This document shows, one piece after another, positions 38,853-48,035 of a DNA stretch of 64,000 nucleotides. The DNA is taken from NCBI RefSeq assembly GCF_900188165.1, contig NZ_FZOS01000005.1:142145-206144 (forward strand), read 5' to 3'. The stretch's first letter is position 1. Each line of letters opens with the position of its first letter. Source of the stretch: Edaphosphingomonas laterariae (GTDB taxonomy: Bacteria; Pseudomonadota; Alphaproteobacteria; Sphingomonadales; Sphingomonadaceae). The position numbers and the translations under genes are program-made. The notes beneath the pieces are model-generated. The model was not told the DNA's origin, searched no databases, and saw only the letters and a list, made by a program, of their open reading frames with translations.

Positions 38853-39809
38853 TTATAGCGCCAGTTCCATTAACAGCGCCTGCATGTCTGGCGGCATGTT
38901 ACTGTCGAAGGCGAGATGCTCGCCACTATACGGGTGTATGAAGCCCAGGTGCGCCGCATGAAGCGCCTGCCTTTCGAATCCCAAACGATTAAGCAGGCTG
39001 CGGTGTTCCGGCCTGATACGTCCGTATACCGGGTCGCCCAGAAGGGGGTGGCCGATCGACGACATGTGGACACGCACCTGGTGCGTGCGGCCCGTTTCCA
39101 GCCGGCATTCGACCAGCGATGCGCCCTTGAGCGCGGTGATCAGCCGATAATGGGTCACGGCACGCTTGCCGCGTCCATCCTGCACGATCGCCATCTTCTT
39201 GCGGTGCGTGGCCGATCGCGCGATCGGCCCGTCGACGCTGCCCGTTGTCGGCACCGGCAACCCGGCGACGATCGCGCGATAGCGGCGGTCGATGCTGTGC
39301 GCCGCGAACTGCTTGGCCAGCCCTTCATGGGCCAGATCGGTCTTGGCGGCGACCATCAGCCCCGACGTATCCTTGTCGATCCGGTGGACGATGCCCGGCC
39401 GCGCCACCCCGCCGATGCCCGAAAGGCTGCCGCCGCAATGGTGCAGCAGCGCGTTGACCAAGGTGCCGTCGAGATTGCCCGCCGCCGGGTGGACGACAAG
39501 GCCGGCCGGCTTGTCGACGACGATCAGATGATCGTCCTCATAAGCGATGACGAGCGGGATATCCTGCGCTTCGTTTTCCAGCGGTATGGGCGGCGGCACG
39601 GTGACGTCGAACGCGTCGCCCGGCGCCACCTTCGCCGAAGGATCGCCCGCCGGCGCGCCATCCGCCCGGTGCACCTGGCCGTCGTTGATCAGCGCCTTCA
39701 GACGTTCGCGCGAAAATTCGGGGAGTGCGGTCGCCAGTGCCTTGTCCAGCCGCCATCCTCCGGCTTCCGCCGGCACGATTGCCCGAACTGTCGACACCCC
39801 CGCGTCCAT
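38853..39809 (-). CDS. rluD: RluA/RluD family 23S rRNA pseudouridine synthase
   Basis: 318 residues. An N-terminal S4-like domain (about residues 15-75) leads into the pseudouridine synthase fold, with the catalytic aspartate in HRIDKDTSG, LVVHPAAG and the RTHQVRVH motif. RluD modifies helix 69 of 23S rRNA; among RluA-family members the S4 domain and length favour RluD. Divergent from the JAMM peptidase gene. Confidence 0.9.
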   Translation of the reverse strand: MDAGVSTVRAIVPAEAGGWRLDKALATALPEFSRERLKALINDGQVHRADGAPAGDPSAKVAPGDAFDVTVPPPIPLENEAQDIPLVIAYEDDHLIVVDKPAGLVVHPAAGNLDGTLVNALLHHCGGSLSGIGGVARPGIVHRIDKDTSGLMVAAKTDLAHEGLAKQFAAHSIDRRYRAIVAGLPVPTTGSVDGPIARSATHRKKMAIVQDGRGKRAVTHYRLITALKGASLVECRLETGRTHQVRVHMSSIGHPLLGDPVYGRIRPEHRSLLNRLGFERQALHAAHLGFIHPYSGEHLAFDSNMPPDMQALLMELAL

Positions 39810-39826
39810 CGCCTAGCCATGTGGCG

Positions 39827-40237
39827 ATGCATGTCGCGATTGCAAGCCGCCTGCTGAGGCAAATTGTCCACCATGCGGCGGGTTCACCCGATCGCGAGGT
39901 GTGCGGCCTGCTGTTCGGTACGCCCGAGCGCATCGTCGCGGTGGAGGCGACGGCCAATGTCCATGCCGATCCCGCCGCCTTCTTCGAGGTCGATCCCGCC
40001 CGCCTGTTCGCGGCGCTGCGTGGCGAGCGGGCGGGCGGTGCCCGGCTGATCGGCCATTATCATTCGCACCCGACCGGCCGGGCCGAACCTTCGGCTGCGG
40101 ACGCGGCGGCCGTCGATCCCGTGGCGGAACGGCTGTGGCTGATCGTCGCCGGAGAGGATGTGGCGGCGTTCCGCGCCGGCCCATCGGGGGCGATCCATGG
40201 CCGCTTCGATCGGGTCGGGCTGGTCGTGAAGGACTGA
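39827..40237 (+). CDS. JAMM/Mov34 (M67) family metallopeptidase
   Basis: 136 residues. The JAB1/MPN+ zinc motif is complete: Glu in REVCGLLFG, then H-S-H-x7-S-x2-D (HSHPTGRAEPSAAD). Bacterial members remove ubiquitin-like or sulfur-carrier tails from proteins, or act in cofactor and siderophore synthesis. No ubiquitin-like, E1 or sulfur-carrier gene adjoins it, so the substrate is open. The start is chosen at the first Met giving the family N-terminus. Confidence 0.85.
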   Translation: MHVAIASRLLRQIVHHAAGSPDREVCGLLFGTPERIVAVEATANVHADPAAFFEVDPARLFAALRGERAGGARLIGHYHSHPTGRAEPSAADAAAVDPVAERLWLIVAGEDVAAFRAGPSGAIHGRFDRVGLVVKD

Positions 40238-40333
40238 AGCGAGCCAGCCAAGCGGCCGAATGCGCCCCGCGCCGCTTGCGTTCGCCGCCGCCAGCGGCCA
40301 CAACGGCGGCCTATTTCGGGGACGATCCGTTAC

Positions 40334-40963
40334 ATGACGAATGCTGTCGATTTCGCGAGCCTGCTCTGTTCACGCCTGTGCCACGATCTGCTGAGCCCGG
40401 TCGGCGCGCTCAACAATGGCATCGAGCTGATGGCCGACGAAACCGATCCCGAAATGCGCGCGCGCTGCCTGGAGTTGCTGGCGGAAAGCGCCCGTGCATC
40501 GGCCAACAAGTTGAAATTCTTCCGTTTGGCCTTTGGCGCTGCCGGTGGTTTCGCCGATCAGGTCGACACGCGTGAGGCGCGCCAGGCGATCGACGGCCTG
40601 TTCGGCGGCGACAGCAAGATCCTGCTCGGCTGGATGGTTGAGGAACCGTCGCTCAGCAAGTCGGCGATCAAGATCCTGCTCAATCTGGCGCTGATCGCGG
40701 GCGACGCGCTGGTGCGCGGCGGCCGGCTCGATATCGGTGCCGAAGGCTCGGAAATCGTCGTCCGGGCCGAAGGGCCGCGCCTCGTCCTCGACAGCGAGCT
40801 CAAGGACGCGCTGCTCGGCTGGACCAGTGAGGAAGCGTTGACCCCGCGTGCCGCCGCCGCATGGCTGGTGCACCAGTTGGCCAAGGAAGCGGGGGGCAGC
40901 GTGCAGGTGTCCGAACCGTCCGATGGCGTGCTGATGTTCGGCGCCACCCTGCCTCCACGGTAA
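40334..40963 (+). CDS. chpT: Histidine phosphotransferase ChpT
   Basis: 209 residues. A DHp-like helical hairpin with phosphoacceptor H17 (SRLCHDLLSPVGALNNGIE) is followed by a degenerate HATPase-like domain lacking ATP-binding boxes. This is the hallmark of ChpT, the relay between CckA and CtrA/CpdR in the alphaproteobacterial cell-cycle pathway. It is 60 bp before cheA, which may link cell-cycle and motility control. Confidence 0.9.
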   Translation: MTNAVDFASLLCSRLCHDLLSPVGALNNGIELMADETDPEMRARCLELLAESARASANKLKFFRLAFGAAGGFADQVDTREARQAIDGLFGGDSKILLGWMVEEPSLSKSAIKILLNLALIAGDALVRGGRLDIGAEGSEIVVRAEGPRLVLDSELKDALLGWTSEEALTPRAAAAWLVHQLAKEAGGSVQVSEPSDGVLMFGATLPPR

Positions 40964-41023
40964 ACCGCCTTTAACCAGTGACATGGCAGATCGGCCTTTC
41001 CGGTGTTCGGACGGAAGGGCCCG

Positions 41024-43360
41024 ATGGACGATCTGCTGCAGGAATTCCTGGCTGAAACGCGCGAGATGCTGGCCGCGATTTCAGGCGAAATCATCACCTG
41101 GGAGGCCGAGCCCGGCGATCGCGCGCGCCTCGATTCGATTTTCCGCTTCGTCCACACGGTGAAGGGGAGCTGCGGCTTCCTCGATCTGCCGCGCCTGGAA
41201 CGGTTGAGCCACGCGGCGGAAGACGCGCTGGCCGAAGTGCGCAGCGGCGAACGCCAGGCCGATGTCGCGCTGGTCAATGCCGTGCTGGCGATCATCGACC
41301 GGATCGGCGAGCTGACCGAGGCGATCGAGGCGGGCGAAAGCCTGCCCGACGAGGACGATCACCGCCTGATCAACGCGCTCGTCCCCGGTTCGGCGGCGCC
41401 CGCCGCCGTCGCCCCGCAGGCGGTCAGCGGATCGCCGATCCGCACGGTTTCCCGCAGTATCCGCCTGCCGATCGATCTGCTCGATCGCATGATGGGCGGC
41501 GTTTCGGACATGGTGCTCGCCCGCAACGAACTGTCGCGCAAGCTGCGCGATTCGATGGTCGACGGCGCGATCGAGGCGGCGTTCGAGCGGCTGTCGCTCT
41601 GCGTGGCGGAAATGCGCGACGCGATCACGCGCACGCGCATGCAGCGCATCGACCATATCTTCTCGGTCCTGCCGCGCATGGTGCGCGATCTTTCGGCCGA
41701 ACTGGGCAAGACCGTCGCGCTTGAGGTGGAAGGCGGCGATGTCGAGCTGGATCGCGAGATGATCGAGATGATCCGCGATCCATTGACCCACATCATCCGC
41801 AACGCGATCGACCATGGCGTCGAACTGCCCGACGATCGCCGCGCGCTGGGCAAGCCGGTGGCCGGGCGGCTGATCGTTTCGGCCCGGCAGGCGGGCAATC
41901 AGATCCTGATCGAGGTGATCGACGATGGCCGGGGCATTGATGGCGAACGGCTGGTCGCCAAGGCGATCGCGGCCGGCATCGTCACGCCCGAGCGCGCCGA
42001 AAGCCTGACCTGGACGCAGAAACTGGCGCTGGTGTTCGAACCCGGCCTGTCGACCGCGCAGGCGATCAGCGCGATTTCGGGGCGCGGGGTCGGCATGGAT
42101 GTCGTGCGTTCCAATGTCGAGCGGATCGGCGGGCTCGTCGATATCGAAAGCCGCCTGCACCAAGGCGCGCGGCTGACGCTGCGCGTGCCGCTGACGCTGA
42201 CGATCATTCCGGCGCTGACGGTGAGCGCCGGAGGCCAGACCTTCGCCATACCGCGTTCGGCGATCGAGGAAATCGTGCGCGCCACCGGCGATGGTGTGCG
42301 GCTGGAACCGATGGGCGGCGTCCATGTCGCGGCCATTCGCGGCCGGCGGATGCCGGTGGTGCCGTTGGGCAAGCTGACGCGCGGGGCGAGCCGGCCGGTT
42401 TCGCCGCCCACGCTCGTCGTGCTGCGCCCGGCGGGCGGCGCGCTGTTCGCGCTCTCCGTCGATGCGGTCCACGATCATGAGGAACTGGTGGTGAAGCCTG
42501 CCGCGCCGGCGGTGATGGCGACGGGCATCTACGCTGGCACCACCTTGCCCGATAATGGCCGGCCGATGCTGCTGCTCGATCCGGCCGGCATTGCCAGCGT
42601 CACCGGCGTCGCATCGCAGCAGGTGGCCAATGCCGAACCCGACGCCGTGGCGGAGGAAGCCGCACCGCTGGTCCAGACCCTGCTGTTCCGCGATTCGGAC
42701 GGAATTGAGCGCGCCATCCGCCTGTCGGTGGTCGAACGGATCGAGGAAGTGCCGGCGTCGGCCGCGCGCTTCTCGGCCGGGCGCCTGCGCATCGCCCATA
42801 ACGATCAACTGCTGCCACTGCTCGGCCATGCCGATCCGTCGGCGCGCACGCGGCTGCGGGTGTTGCGGGTCAGCGATGGCGAAACCCAGCTCGCTTATAT
42901 GATCGACGAGGTGATCGACATCGTGGCGCTGCCGCCGCTGGCCGATTCGGCGGTGCAGCCGGGGCCGGTGGCCGGGGTCGTGATGGTCGAAGGCCGCCAG
43001 GTCGAACTGCTCGATCCGCACTGGCTGCTGGCCGATGCGGCGGGCGGTCTGCCGCAGCCGTCGGCGCGGCCGATCTGCCTGCTGGTCAATGCCGAGGATC
43101 GCTGGATGAGCGAGATCCTGCGTCCGCTGGTCGAAGCGGCGGGCTATCGCGTCGTCGTCGGCCGTGCGCCGGCGGATTCGCGGCCCGACGTCATCATCGA
43201 TACCGGCGGCCCGCATGCCGAGCTGACGGACGGCGGCGTGCCGGTCGTGCGCCTGCGCACCGCGCCGGCACCCGCCAATGGCGCGGACGACAGCATCTAT
43301 CGCTACGATCGCATCGGCCTGCTCGCCGCGCTCGACGGCGTGGTCGCGGCGCGGAGGTAA
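41024..43360 (+). CDS. cheA: Chemotaxis histidine kinase CheA with extra C-terminal domains
   Basis: 778 residues. The Hpt (P1) has H44 in FVHTVKGSCGF and a linker leads straight to P3 dimerisation (about residues 145-205), so no CheY-docking P2 domain is evident. P4 ATPase follows (N-box HIIRNAIDHGV, G1 DDGRGID, G2 GRGVGMDVV), then P5/CheW. After P5 there is a second CheW-like region (about residues 545-680) and a receiver-like tail with DVIIDTG at the phosphoacceptor strand but lacking the usual acidic pair and conserved Lys. GGAAGGG sets the start. Confidence 0.93.
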   Translation: MDDLLQEFLAETREMLAAISGEIITWEAEPGDRARLDSIFRFVHTVKGSCGFLDLPRLERLSHAAEDALAEVRSGERQADVALVNAVLAIIDRIGELTEAIEAGESLPDEDDHRLINALVPGSAAPAAVAPQAVSGSPIRTVSRSIRLPIDLLDRMMGGVSDMVLARNELSRKLRDSMVDGAIEAAFERLSLCVAEMRDAITRTRMQRIDHIFSVLPRMVRDLSAELGKTVALEVEGGDVELDREMIEMIRDPLTHIIRNAIDHGVELPDDRRALGKPVAGRLIVSARQAGNQILIEVIDDGRGIDGERLVAKAIAAGIVTPERAESLTWTQKLALVFEPGLSTAQAISAISGRGVGMDVVRSNVERIGGLVDIESRLHQGARLTLRVPLTLTIIPALTVSAGGQTFAIPRSAIEEIVRATGDGVRLEPMGGVHVAAIRGRRMPVVPLGKLTRGASRPVSPPTLVVLRPAGGALFALSVDAVHDHEELVVKPAAPAVMATGIYAGTTLPDNGRPMLLLDPAGIASVTGVASQQVANAEPDAVAEEAAPLVQTLLFRDSDGIERAIRLSVVERIEEVPASAARFSAGRLRIAHNDQLLPLLGHADPSARTRLRVLRVSDGETQLAYMIDEVIDIVALPPLADSAVQPGPVAGVVMVEGRQVELLDPHWLLADAAGGLPQPSARPICLLVNAEDRWMSEILRPLVEAAGYRVVVGRAPADSRPDVIIDTGGPHAELTDGGVPVVRLRTAPAPANGADDSIYRYDRIGLLAALDGVVAARR

Positions 43361-43365
43361 GGATC

Positions 43366-43800
43366 ATGGAAGCATTGCACCTCATCGTCGGGATCGCAGG
43401 CCAGCGCGTCGCGCTTGCCGCCCGCCATGTCGAATCGGTGGTCGAGATCGATGCCGTCACCCCGGTGCCGCTGGTTGCCCCGCATATCGCCGGGCTGGCC
43501 GCGCTGCGCAGCCGCGTGCTCACCATCGTCGATACGCTGGCCGCGCTCGATCTCGGCCGGATGGAGATGGAAGACGTGATGCAGGCGGTGATCGTCACCA
43601 TCGACGGCCATCTTTACGGCCTGCTGGTCGAAGAGGTGGAGGACGTGATCTCGCTGGGCGACGCGCCGACGCCGGTCTGCGCGGTTTTGGGGCCGGGCTG
43701 GGCACGGGTCGCATCGGGCATGGTCGAGATTGACGGCGATGCGCTGCTGTTGATCGACCCGGCGGCGCTGGTTGCCGGGCCGAGCGCGCTTGCCGCCTGA
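43366..43800 (+). CDS. cheW: Chemotaxis coupling protein CheW
   Basis: 144 residues. A CheW SH3-like double barrel with the characteristic LRSRVLTIVDTLAAL and the Gly-rich VEEVEDVISLGD strand region. It links receptors to CheA. It starts 5 bases after cheA. Confidence 0.9.
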   Translation: MEALHLIVGIAGQRVALAARHVESVVEIDAVTPVPLVAPHIAGLAALRSRVLTIVDTLAALDLGRMEMEDVMQAVIVTIDGHLYGLLVEEVEDVISLGDAPTPVCAVLGPGWARVASGMVEIDGDALLLIDPAALVAGPSALAA

Positions 43801-43879
43801 AAACGCTCGTTAACTCACCGCTTACCGAAGCGGGGGTAGAGGAAGAAAGCCGACTTTCCGGCGCGAGGACGGGAACCCG

Positions 43880-44245
43880 ATGAAGACATGTTTGGTGGTC
43901 GATGACTCGAAGGTCATCCGCAAGGTAGCGCGCCACATCCTCGAAACGCTGGAGTTCAATGTCGCCGAAGCGGGCGACGGCCGCGAGGCGCTGGCTTATT
44001 GCCAGGATACGCCGCCGGACGTGGTGCTGCTGGACTGGAACATGCCGGTGATGAGCGGGATGGAGTTTCTCCGCGCGCTCGGCACCAGCGGCATGAGCCC
44101 GCGCCCCAAGATCGTGTTCTGCACGACGGAAAATGGCGTCGGCCATATCCGTGCCGCGATCGAGGCGGGCGCGGACGAATATGTGATGAAGCCGTTCGAT
44201 CGCGAGACGCTGGAAAGCAAGCTCCAGATCGTCGGCCTGGCCTGA
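43880..44245 (+). CDS. cheY: CheY-type single-domain response regulator
   Basis: 121 residues. Receiver domain with the acidic pair in VVDDSKVIRK, phosphoacceptor D52 (LLDWNMP), Thr in FCTTEN and Lys in VMKPFD. No output domain, so it is a CheY or a phosphate sink for CheA. Confidence 0.92.
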   Translation: MKTCLVVDDSKVIRKVARHILETLEFNVAEAGDGREALAYCQDTPPDVVLLDWNMPVMSGMEFLRALGTSGMSPRPKIVFCTTENGVGHIRAAIEAGADEYVMKPFDRETLESKLQIVGLA

Positions 44246-44259
44246 GCCGCAGCCGGGCT

Positions 44260-45369
44260 GTGCCGCTTCCGGTGCCATCGTTCCACGCCGGCCGATCGTC
44301 CGCCGCCGTGCATGGCCATCGGCCGATCCGGCTGATGATCGTCGACGATTCGATCGTCGCGCGGACGGTGATTTCCCGGATTCTCGAAGGCAATGACGCG
44401 TTCGACGTCGTCGCGACGGCCGGCCATGCCGGCGAGGCGCTGGACCTGCTGGCCCGCGTGCAGGTCGATATCATTCTGCTCGATGTGGAAATGCCGGGGC
44501 TCGACGGGCTGACCGCGCTTCCCGATCTGCTGGCGCGCAGCCATGGCGCGCGCGTGCTGATCGTTTCGTCGGCCGCCGCCGATGGTGCCGTGGCGACCGT
44601 CCGCGCGCTGACGCTGGGGGCGGCGGATACGCTGCTGAAGCCCGGCGCCGGCAGCTTCGCCGGCCGTTTCGCCTCCGTTCTTACCGAGCGCCTGCTGCGC
44701 ATCGGCCATGCGCCCGAAGCGGCGACTGCACCCATTCCCGTGGCCGAGCCGGCCGAACCGACGCTGGCGCCGGCCGCGCATGGTCCGGTCGGCTGCCTTG
44801 CCATCGGTGCATCGACCGGTGGCCTGCATGCTTTGTCCGATTTCTTTCAGGAACTGCCGCGCGATTTCGCCGCGCCGATCCTGGTGACGCAGCATCTGCC
44901 GCCGGTGTTCATGCCCTATTTCGCATCGCAGTTGATGGAGATTGCGGGCCGGCAGGCGCATGTCGCCGAAGATGGGATGCGGCTGGTGCCGGGCGAGCTT
45001 TTCGTGGCGCCGGGCGACGGCCATCTCGGCCTTGTCCGCAACCGGGGGAGCGTGCGGATCCGCATCGATCGCAATCCCGCGCCGACCGGCTGCCTGCCGT
45101 CGGTGGACCCGATGTTCGCGGCGGTGGCTTCTGTGTTCGGCGCCGGTGCGGTGGCCGTGGTGCTGACCGGCATGGGGCGCGACGGGCTGATCGGTGCGCG
45201 CGATGTCGCGGCTCAGGGGGGCGAAGTGTTGGCACAGGATTCGCGGACTTCGGTGGTGTGGGGAATGCCCGGCGCGGTTGCCAATGCGGGGCTTGCCGCC
45301 GCCGTCCTGTCGCCGGGGCAACTGGCCCAGCGGATTGCCAAGCGGGGAGGGGCGGCCGCGTGGAACTGA
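44260..45369 (+). CDS. cheB: Chemotaxis protein-glutamate methylesterase CheB
   Basis: 369 residues from a GTG start; other in-frame starts up to 44335 are possible. The receiver domain has D75 (LLDVEMPG). The CheB esterase domain has the catalytic Ser in IGASTGG, His in TQHLPP and Asp in GMGRDG. It removes methyl esters from, or deamidates, chemoreceptors. Confidence 0.92.
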   Translation: MPLPVPSFHAGRSSAAVHGHRPIRLMIVDDSIVARTVISRILEGNDAFDVVATAGHAGEALDLLARVQVDIILLDVEMPGLDGLTALPDLLARSHGARVLIVSSAAADGAVATVRALTLGAADTLLKPGAGSFAGRFASVLTERLLRIGHAPEAATAPIPVAEPAEPTLAPAAHGPVGCLAIGASTGGLHALSDFFQELPRDFAAPILVTQHLPPVFMPYFASQLMEIAGRQAHVAEDGMRLVPGELFVAPGDGHLGLVRNRGSVRIRIDRNPAPTGCLPSVDPMFAAVASVFGAGAVAVVLTGMGRDGLIGARDVAAQGGEVLAQDSRTSVVWGMPGAVANAGLAAAVLSPGQLAQRIAKRGGAAAWN

Positions 45370-46178
45370 GCCCCGTCGCCATGCGCGCCTTTGCCGGCCT
45401 GCTGAAGGATCGCACCGGACAGGAACTCGCCGCCAGCCGCCACTGGCGGATCGAAACGGCGCTGAAGCCGCTGCTGCGCGATCGGGAATTGCCGTCGTTC
45501 GATTCGCTGGCCGCCGGCCTTGCCGACCGGCGCGACATCAAACTTGCCGACGCCGTGGTGGAGGCGCTGTTGAACCACGAAACCTTCTTCTTCCGCGAAC
45601 AGGCGGCCTTCAACATGCTGATGGCCGGGCCGGTGGAGGCGCTGGCAGCGGCGCGCGGCGGCACGCGGCGGCTGCGCATCTGGTGCGCCGGCTGCTCGAC
45701 GGGCCAGGAAGCCTATTCGATCGCCATGGCCTTTGCCGATGCCGGCGATCGCTGGCGCGCCTGGACGGTGGAGATCATCGGCACCGATGTTTCGGCCAGC
45801 ATCGTCGGCCGCGCGGTGGAGGGGTGCTACAGCCAGTTCGAAATCCAGCGCGGGCTGCCCGTGCGCCAGATGATGCGCTGGTTCACGCCCGATGGTGATG
45901 ATTGGCGCGCCAATGCCGATCTTCGCCGGATGGTGCGGTTCGAACGGCACAATCTGCTCGATCCCGCGCCCTTTCCGGGCACGGCCGACATCATATTGTG
46001 CCGCAACGTCCTGCTGTATTTCGCGGCTGAGGAGCGGACGCGCGTGTTCGACGGGCTGGCGGCCACGATCGCGGGCGATGGCTGCCTGATGCTCGGCGCG
46101 GGCGAAACCGTGCTCGGCAACACCACCCGGTTCGAGCCCGATGCCGCGCAACGCGGATTTTACCGCCCGGTCGCCTGA
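45360..46178 (+). CDS. cheR: Chemotaxis protein methyltransferase CheR
   Basis: 272 residues. The N-terminal helical domain is followed by a SAM-binding Rossmann domain (IWCAGCSTGQEAYSIAM, then IIGTDVSASIV, then CRNVLLYF). GTG at 45360, inside the cheB 3' end, follows GGGGAGGGG. It methylates chemoreceptors using SAM. No chemoreceptor gene is present in the window. Confidence 0.93.
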   Translation: MELSPVAMRAFAGLLKDRTGQELAASRHWRIETALKPLLRDRELPSFDSLAAGLADRRDIKLADAVVEALLNHETFFFREQAAFNMLMAGPVEALAAARGGTRRLRIWCAGCSTGQEAYSIAMAFADAGDRWRAWTVEIIGTDVSASIVGRAVEGCYSQFEIQRGLPVRQMMRWFTPDGDDWRANADLRRMVRFERHNLLDPAPFPGTADIILCRNVLLYFAAEERTRVFDGLAATIAGDGCLMLGAGETVLGNTTRFEPDAAQRGFYRPVA

Positions 46179-46220
46179 ACAGTTTGACGCGTCATCCGGC
46201 CGCGTTAAGGCCTTCGCCTT

Positions 46221-47114
46221 ATGACGGTCGAAAAAACTGCCACGCTGGGTCCGCGCGATCTGATCGTCGCATTGCTGATCAACCTCACCTGGGGGCTGAA
46301 CATCATCGCGGTGAAGATGGCGGTGATGGCGACGGCGCCCTTCGCCGCCGGCGGCCTGCGGCAGGCCGTGGTGCTGATCGCCTGCCTGCCCTTTCTGCGC
46401 TGGGTGCCCGGGCGGATGCGGCCATTGCTGGTGCTGGCCGCGCTCAACGGCACGATCTTCCTGATCTTCACCAATTTCTCGCTGCAGGTGGCGGATAATG
46501 TCAGCGCGCTGGCGATCGCCGGGCAATTGGGCGTGCCCTTTTCGCTGATCCTCGGCGTGATCTTCCTGGGCGAACGGATCGCCCTGCCGCGCATGTTGGG
46601 CATCGCGCTGGCCTTTGGCGGCGTCGTGCTGCTGGTCTTCGATCCGGGCATCTTCAGCGAATTGCCGGGGCTGATCCTGATGGCGCTCGGCACCTTCACC
46701 TGGGCGGTGGGGGCGTTTCTCCAGCGCAAGCTCGCCGACGTGCCCGCGCTCACCATCTATGCCTGGATCGGGCTGGGCGGGGTGATCGGGCTGATGCCGC
46801 TCAGCATGTGGCTGGAACCTGGGGCCTTCCGCAACCTGCCCAATCTGCCGCTGCGTGATGTGGGCTGGCTGCTCTTTTCGGGCCTCGGCTCCTCGGTGAT
46901 CGGGCAGGGCGGCATGGCCTGGCTGCTGCAACGCCACCCCATCTCCACGGTGCTGCCGCTCACGCTCGGCGCGCCGGTGATCGCGGTCAGCGCCTCCTCC
47001 TACTTCTTCGGCACGGTGCTGACACCGGTGATGATCGCGGGGGGATTGCTCACGCTCAGCGGCGTGGTCATCATCACGCTACGCAGCGCACGGGCGAAAA
47101 AGGGTCAGCCATGA
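46221..47114 (+). CDS. EamA/DMT family transporter
   Basis: 297 residues with ten predicted membrane helices in two EamA repeats (LLINLTWGLNIIAVK near the start of repeat 1, LGTFTWAVGAFLQRK in repeat 2). The family exports amino acids or metabolites; substrate unknown. The amidase gene follows with ATGA overlap. Confidence 0.88.
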   Translation: MTVEKTATLGPRDLIVALLINLTWGLNIIAVKMAVMATAPFAAGGLRQAVVLIACLPFLRWVPGRMRPLLVLAALNGTIFLIFTNFSLQVADNVSALAIAGQLGVPFSLILGVIFLGERIALPRMLGIALAFGGVVLLVFDPGIFSELPGLILMALGTFTWAVGAFLQRKLADVPALTIYAWIGLGGVIGLMPLSMWLEPGAFRNLPNLPLRDVGWLLFSGLGSSVIGQGGMAWLLQRHPISTVLPLTLGAPVIAVSASSYFFGTVLTPVMIAGGLLTLSGVVIITLRSARAKKGQP

Positions 47115-47803
47115 GCGAATATATCGAGTGCCCGTCGCCCAACCATGATGAGCGCGCGCTGCCCGTTTCGATGCTTGTGCTGCATTATACCGGCATGGTG
47201 GACGCGGCCTCCGCGATCGACTGGCTGGCCAATCCCGAAGCCAAGGTGTCGGCCCATTATGTCGTGACCGAGGATGGCCAGGTGGTGCGCATGGTGGATG
47301 AAGCGCGGCGCGCCTGGCATGCCGGGCGTTCGCACTGGCGGGGCGTGACCGACGTCAATTCGGCCAGCATCGGCATCGAAATCGTCAATCCGGGCCATGA
47401 ACATGGCTATCGCCCGTTCCCCGCCGAACAGATGGCGGCGCTGCTGCCGCTGGTCGCCGATATCGTGAAGCGCCACGGCATCGCTCGGGCGAACGTGGTG
47501 GGCCATTCGGATATCGCGCCCGCGCGCAAGATCGATCCGGGCGAATTGTTCGACTGGGATCTGCTGGCGCGCAACCGGCTGGCGCTTGCCCGCCCGCGCG
47601 CCAATCTCGCTGATCCGCACTGGACGGATGGCGGCTTCCTACTCGCGCTCGAACGCTTCGGCTATGATGTCGGCGACGGGCCGGCGGCGGTGCGCGCCTT
47701 CCAGCGGCGCTTCCGGCCCGAACGGATCGACGGGCTTGCCGATGGCGAAACCCGCGCGATCCTGCTGTCGCTGCTGCTCGACCGCGAACGCGGCCGGGAA
47801 TAG
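47111..47803 (+). CDS. N-acetylmuramoyl-L-alanine amidase (AmpD-like) with peptidoglycan-binding-like tail
   Basis: 230 residues. An amidase_2 domain (residues 1-155) shows zinc ligands in LVLHYTGM and GHSDIAPARKIDPG (His and Asp), plus the SAHYVVTEDG strand. A C-terminal ~60-residue helical domain (VRAFQRRF) resembles a peptidoglycan-binding fold. No signal peptide, consistent with cytoplasmic AmpD-type recycling of anhydro-muropeptides. Confidence 0.9.
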   Translation: MSEYIECPSPNHDERALPVSMLVLHYTGMVDAASAIDWLANPEAKVSAHYVVTEDGQVVRMVDEARRAWHAGRSHWRGVTDVNSASIGIEIVNPGHEHGYRPFPAEQMAALLPLVADIVKRHGIARANVVGHSDIAPARKIDPGELFDWDLLARNRLALARPRANLADPHWTDGGFLLALERFGYDVGDGPAAVRAFQRRFRPERIDGLADGETRAILLSLLLDRERGRE

Positions 47804-47807
47804 CGGA

Positions 47808-47942
47808 TCAGTTCGCCGCGCGCTCCACCGTCTTGCCGACGGACTGGACGTCGCGGCCCATGCCTTCCACGGTGTTGCAGGCGGCAAGGCCCCCCAGGCA
47901 GGCGAATATCATCAGCGCCCGCATCGTCTTGATCGTCTGCAA
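47808..47942 (-). CDS. Entericidin-like small lipoprotein
   Basis: 44 residues from TTG at 47942, which has GGAG six bases upstream; starting at the ATG 47924 gives 38. A hydrophobic stretch (ALMIFACLGGLAAC) ends in a lipobox LAAC-N, followed by TVEGMGRDVQSVGKTVERAA, typical of entericidin A/B. These are outer-membrane lipoproteins first described as an antidote/toxin pair; here it is single. Previously easy to miss because of its length. Confidence 0.85.
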   Translation of the reverse strand: MQTIKTMRALMIFACLGGLAACNTVEGMGRDVQSVGKTVERAAN

Positions 47943-48035
47943 GGAATTCTCCACAGGTTCGTCGTTCCATCGCCCCTATATCGCGTCGGCGATGCCGCAC
48001 AATCTTGCTCTGGCGGGCATTGCTGCTATCTGAAC

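Noticed and set aside
43805..43825. CtrA binding site before cheY
   Set aside because: TTAA and TTAC halves are spaced by eight rather than seven bases, so the match is not canonical.
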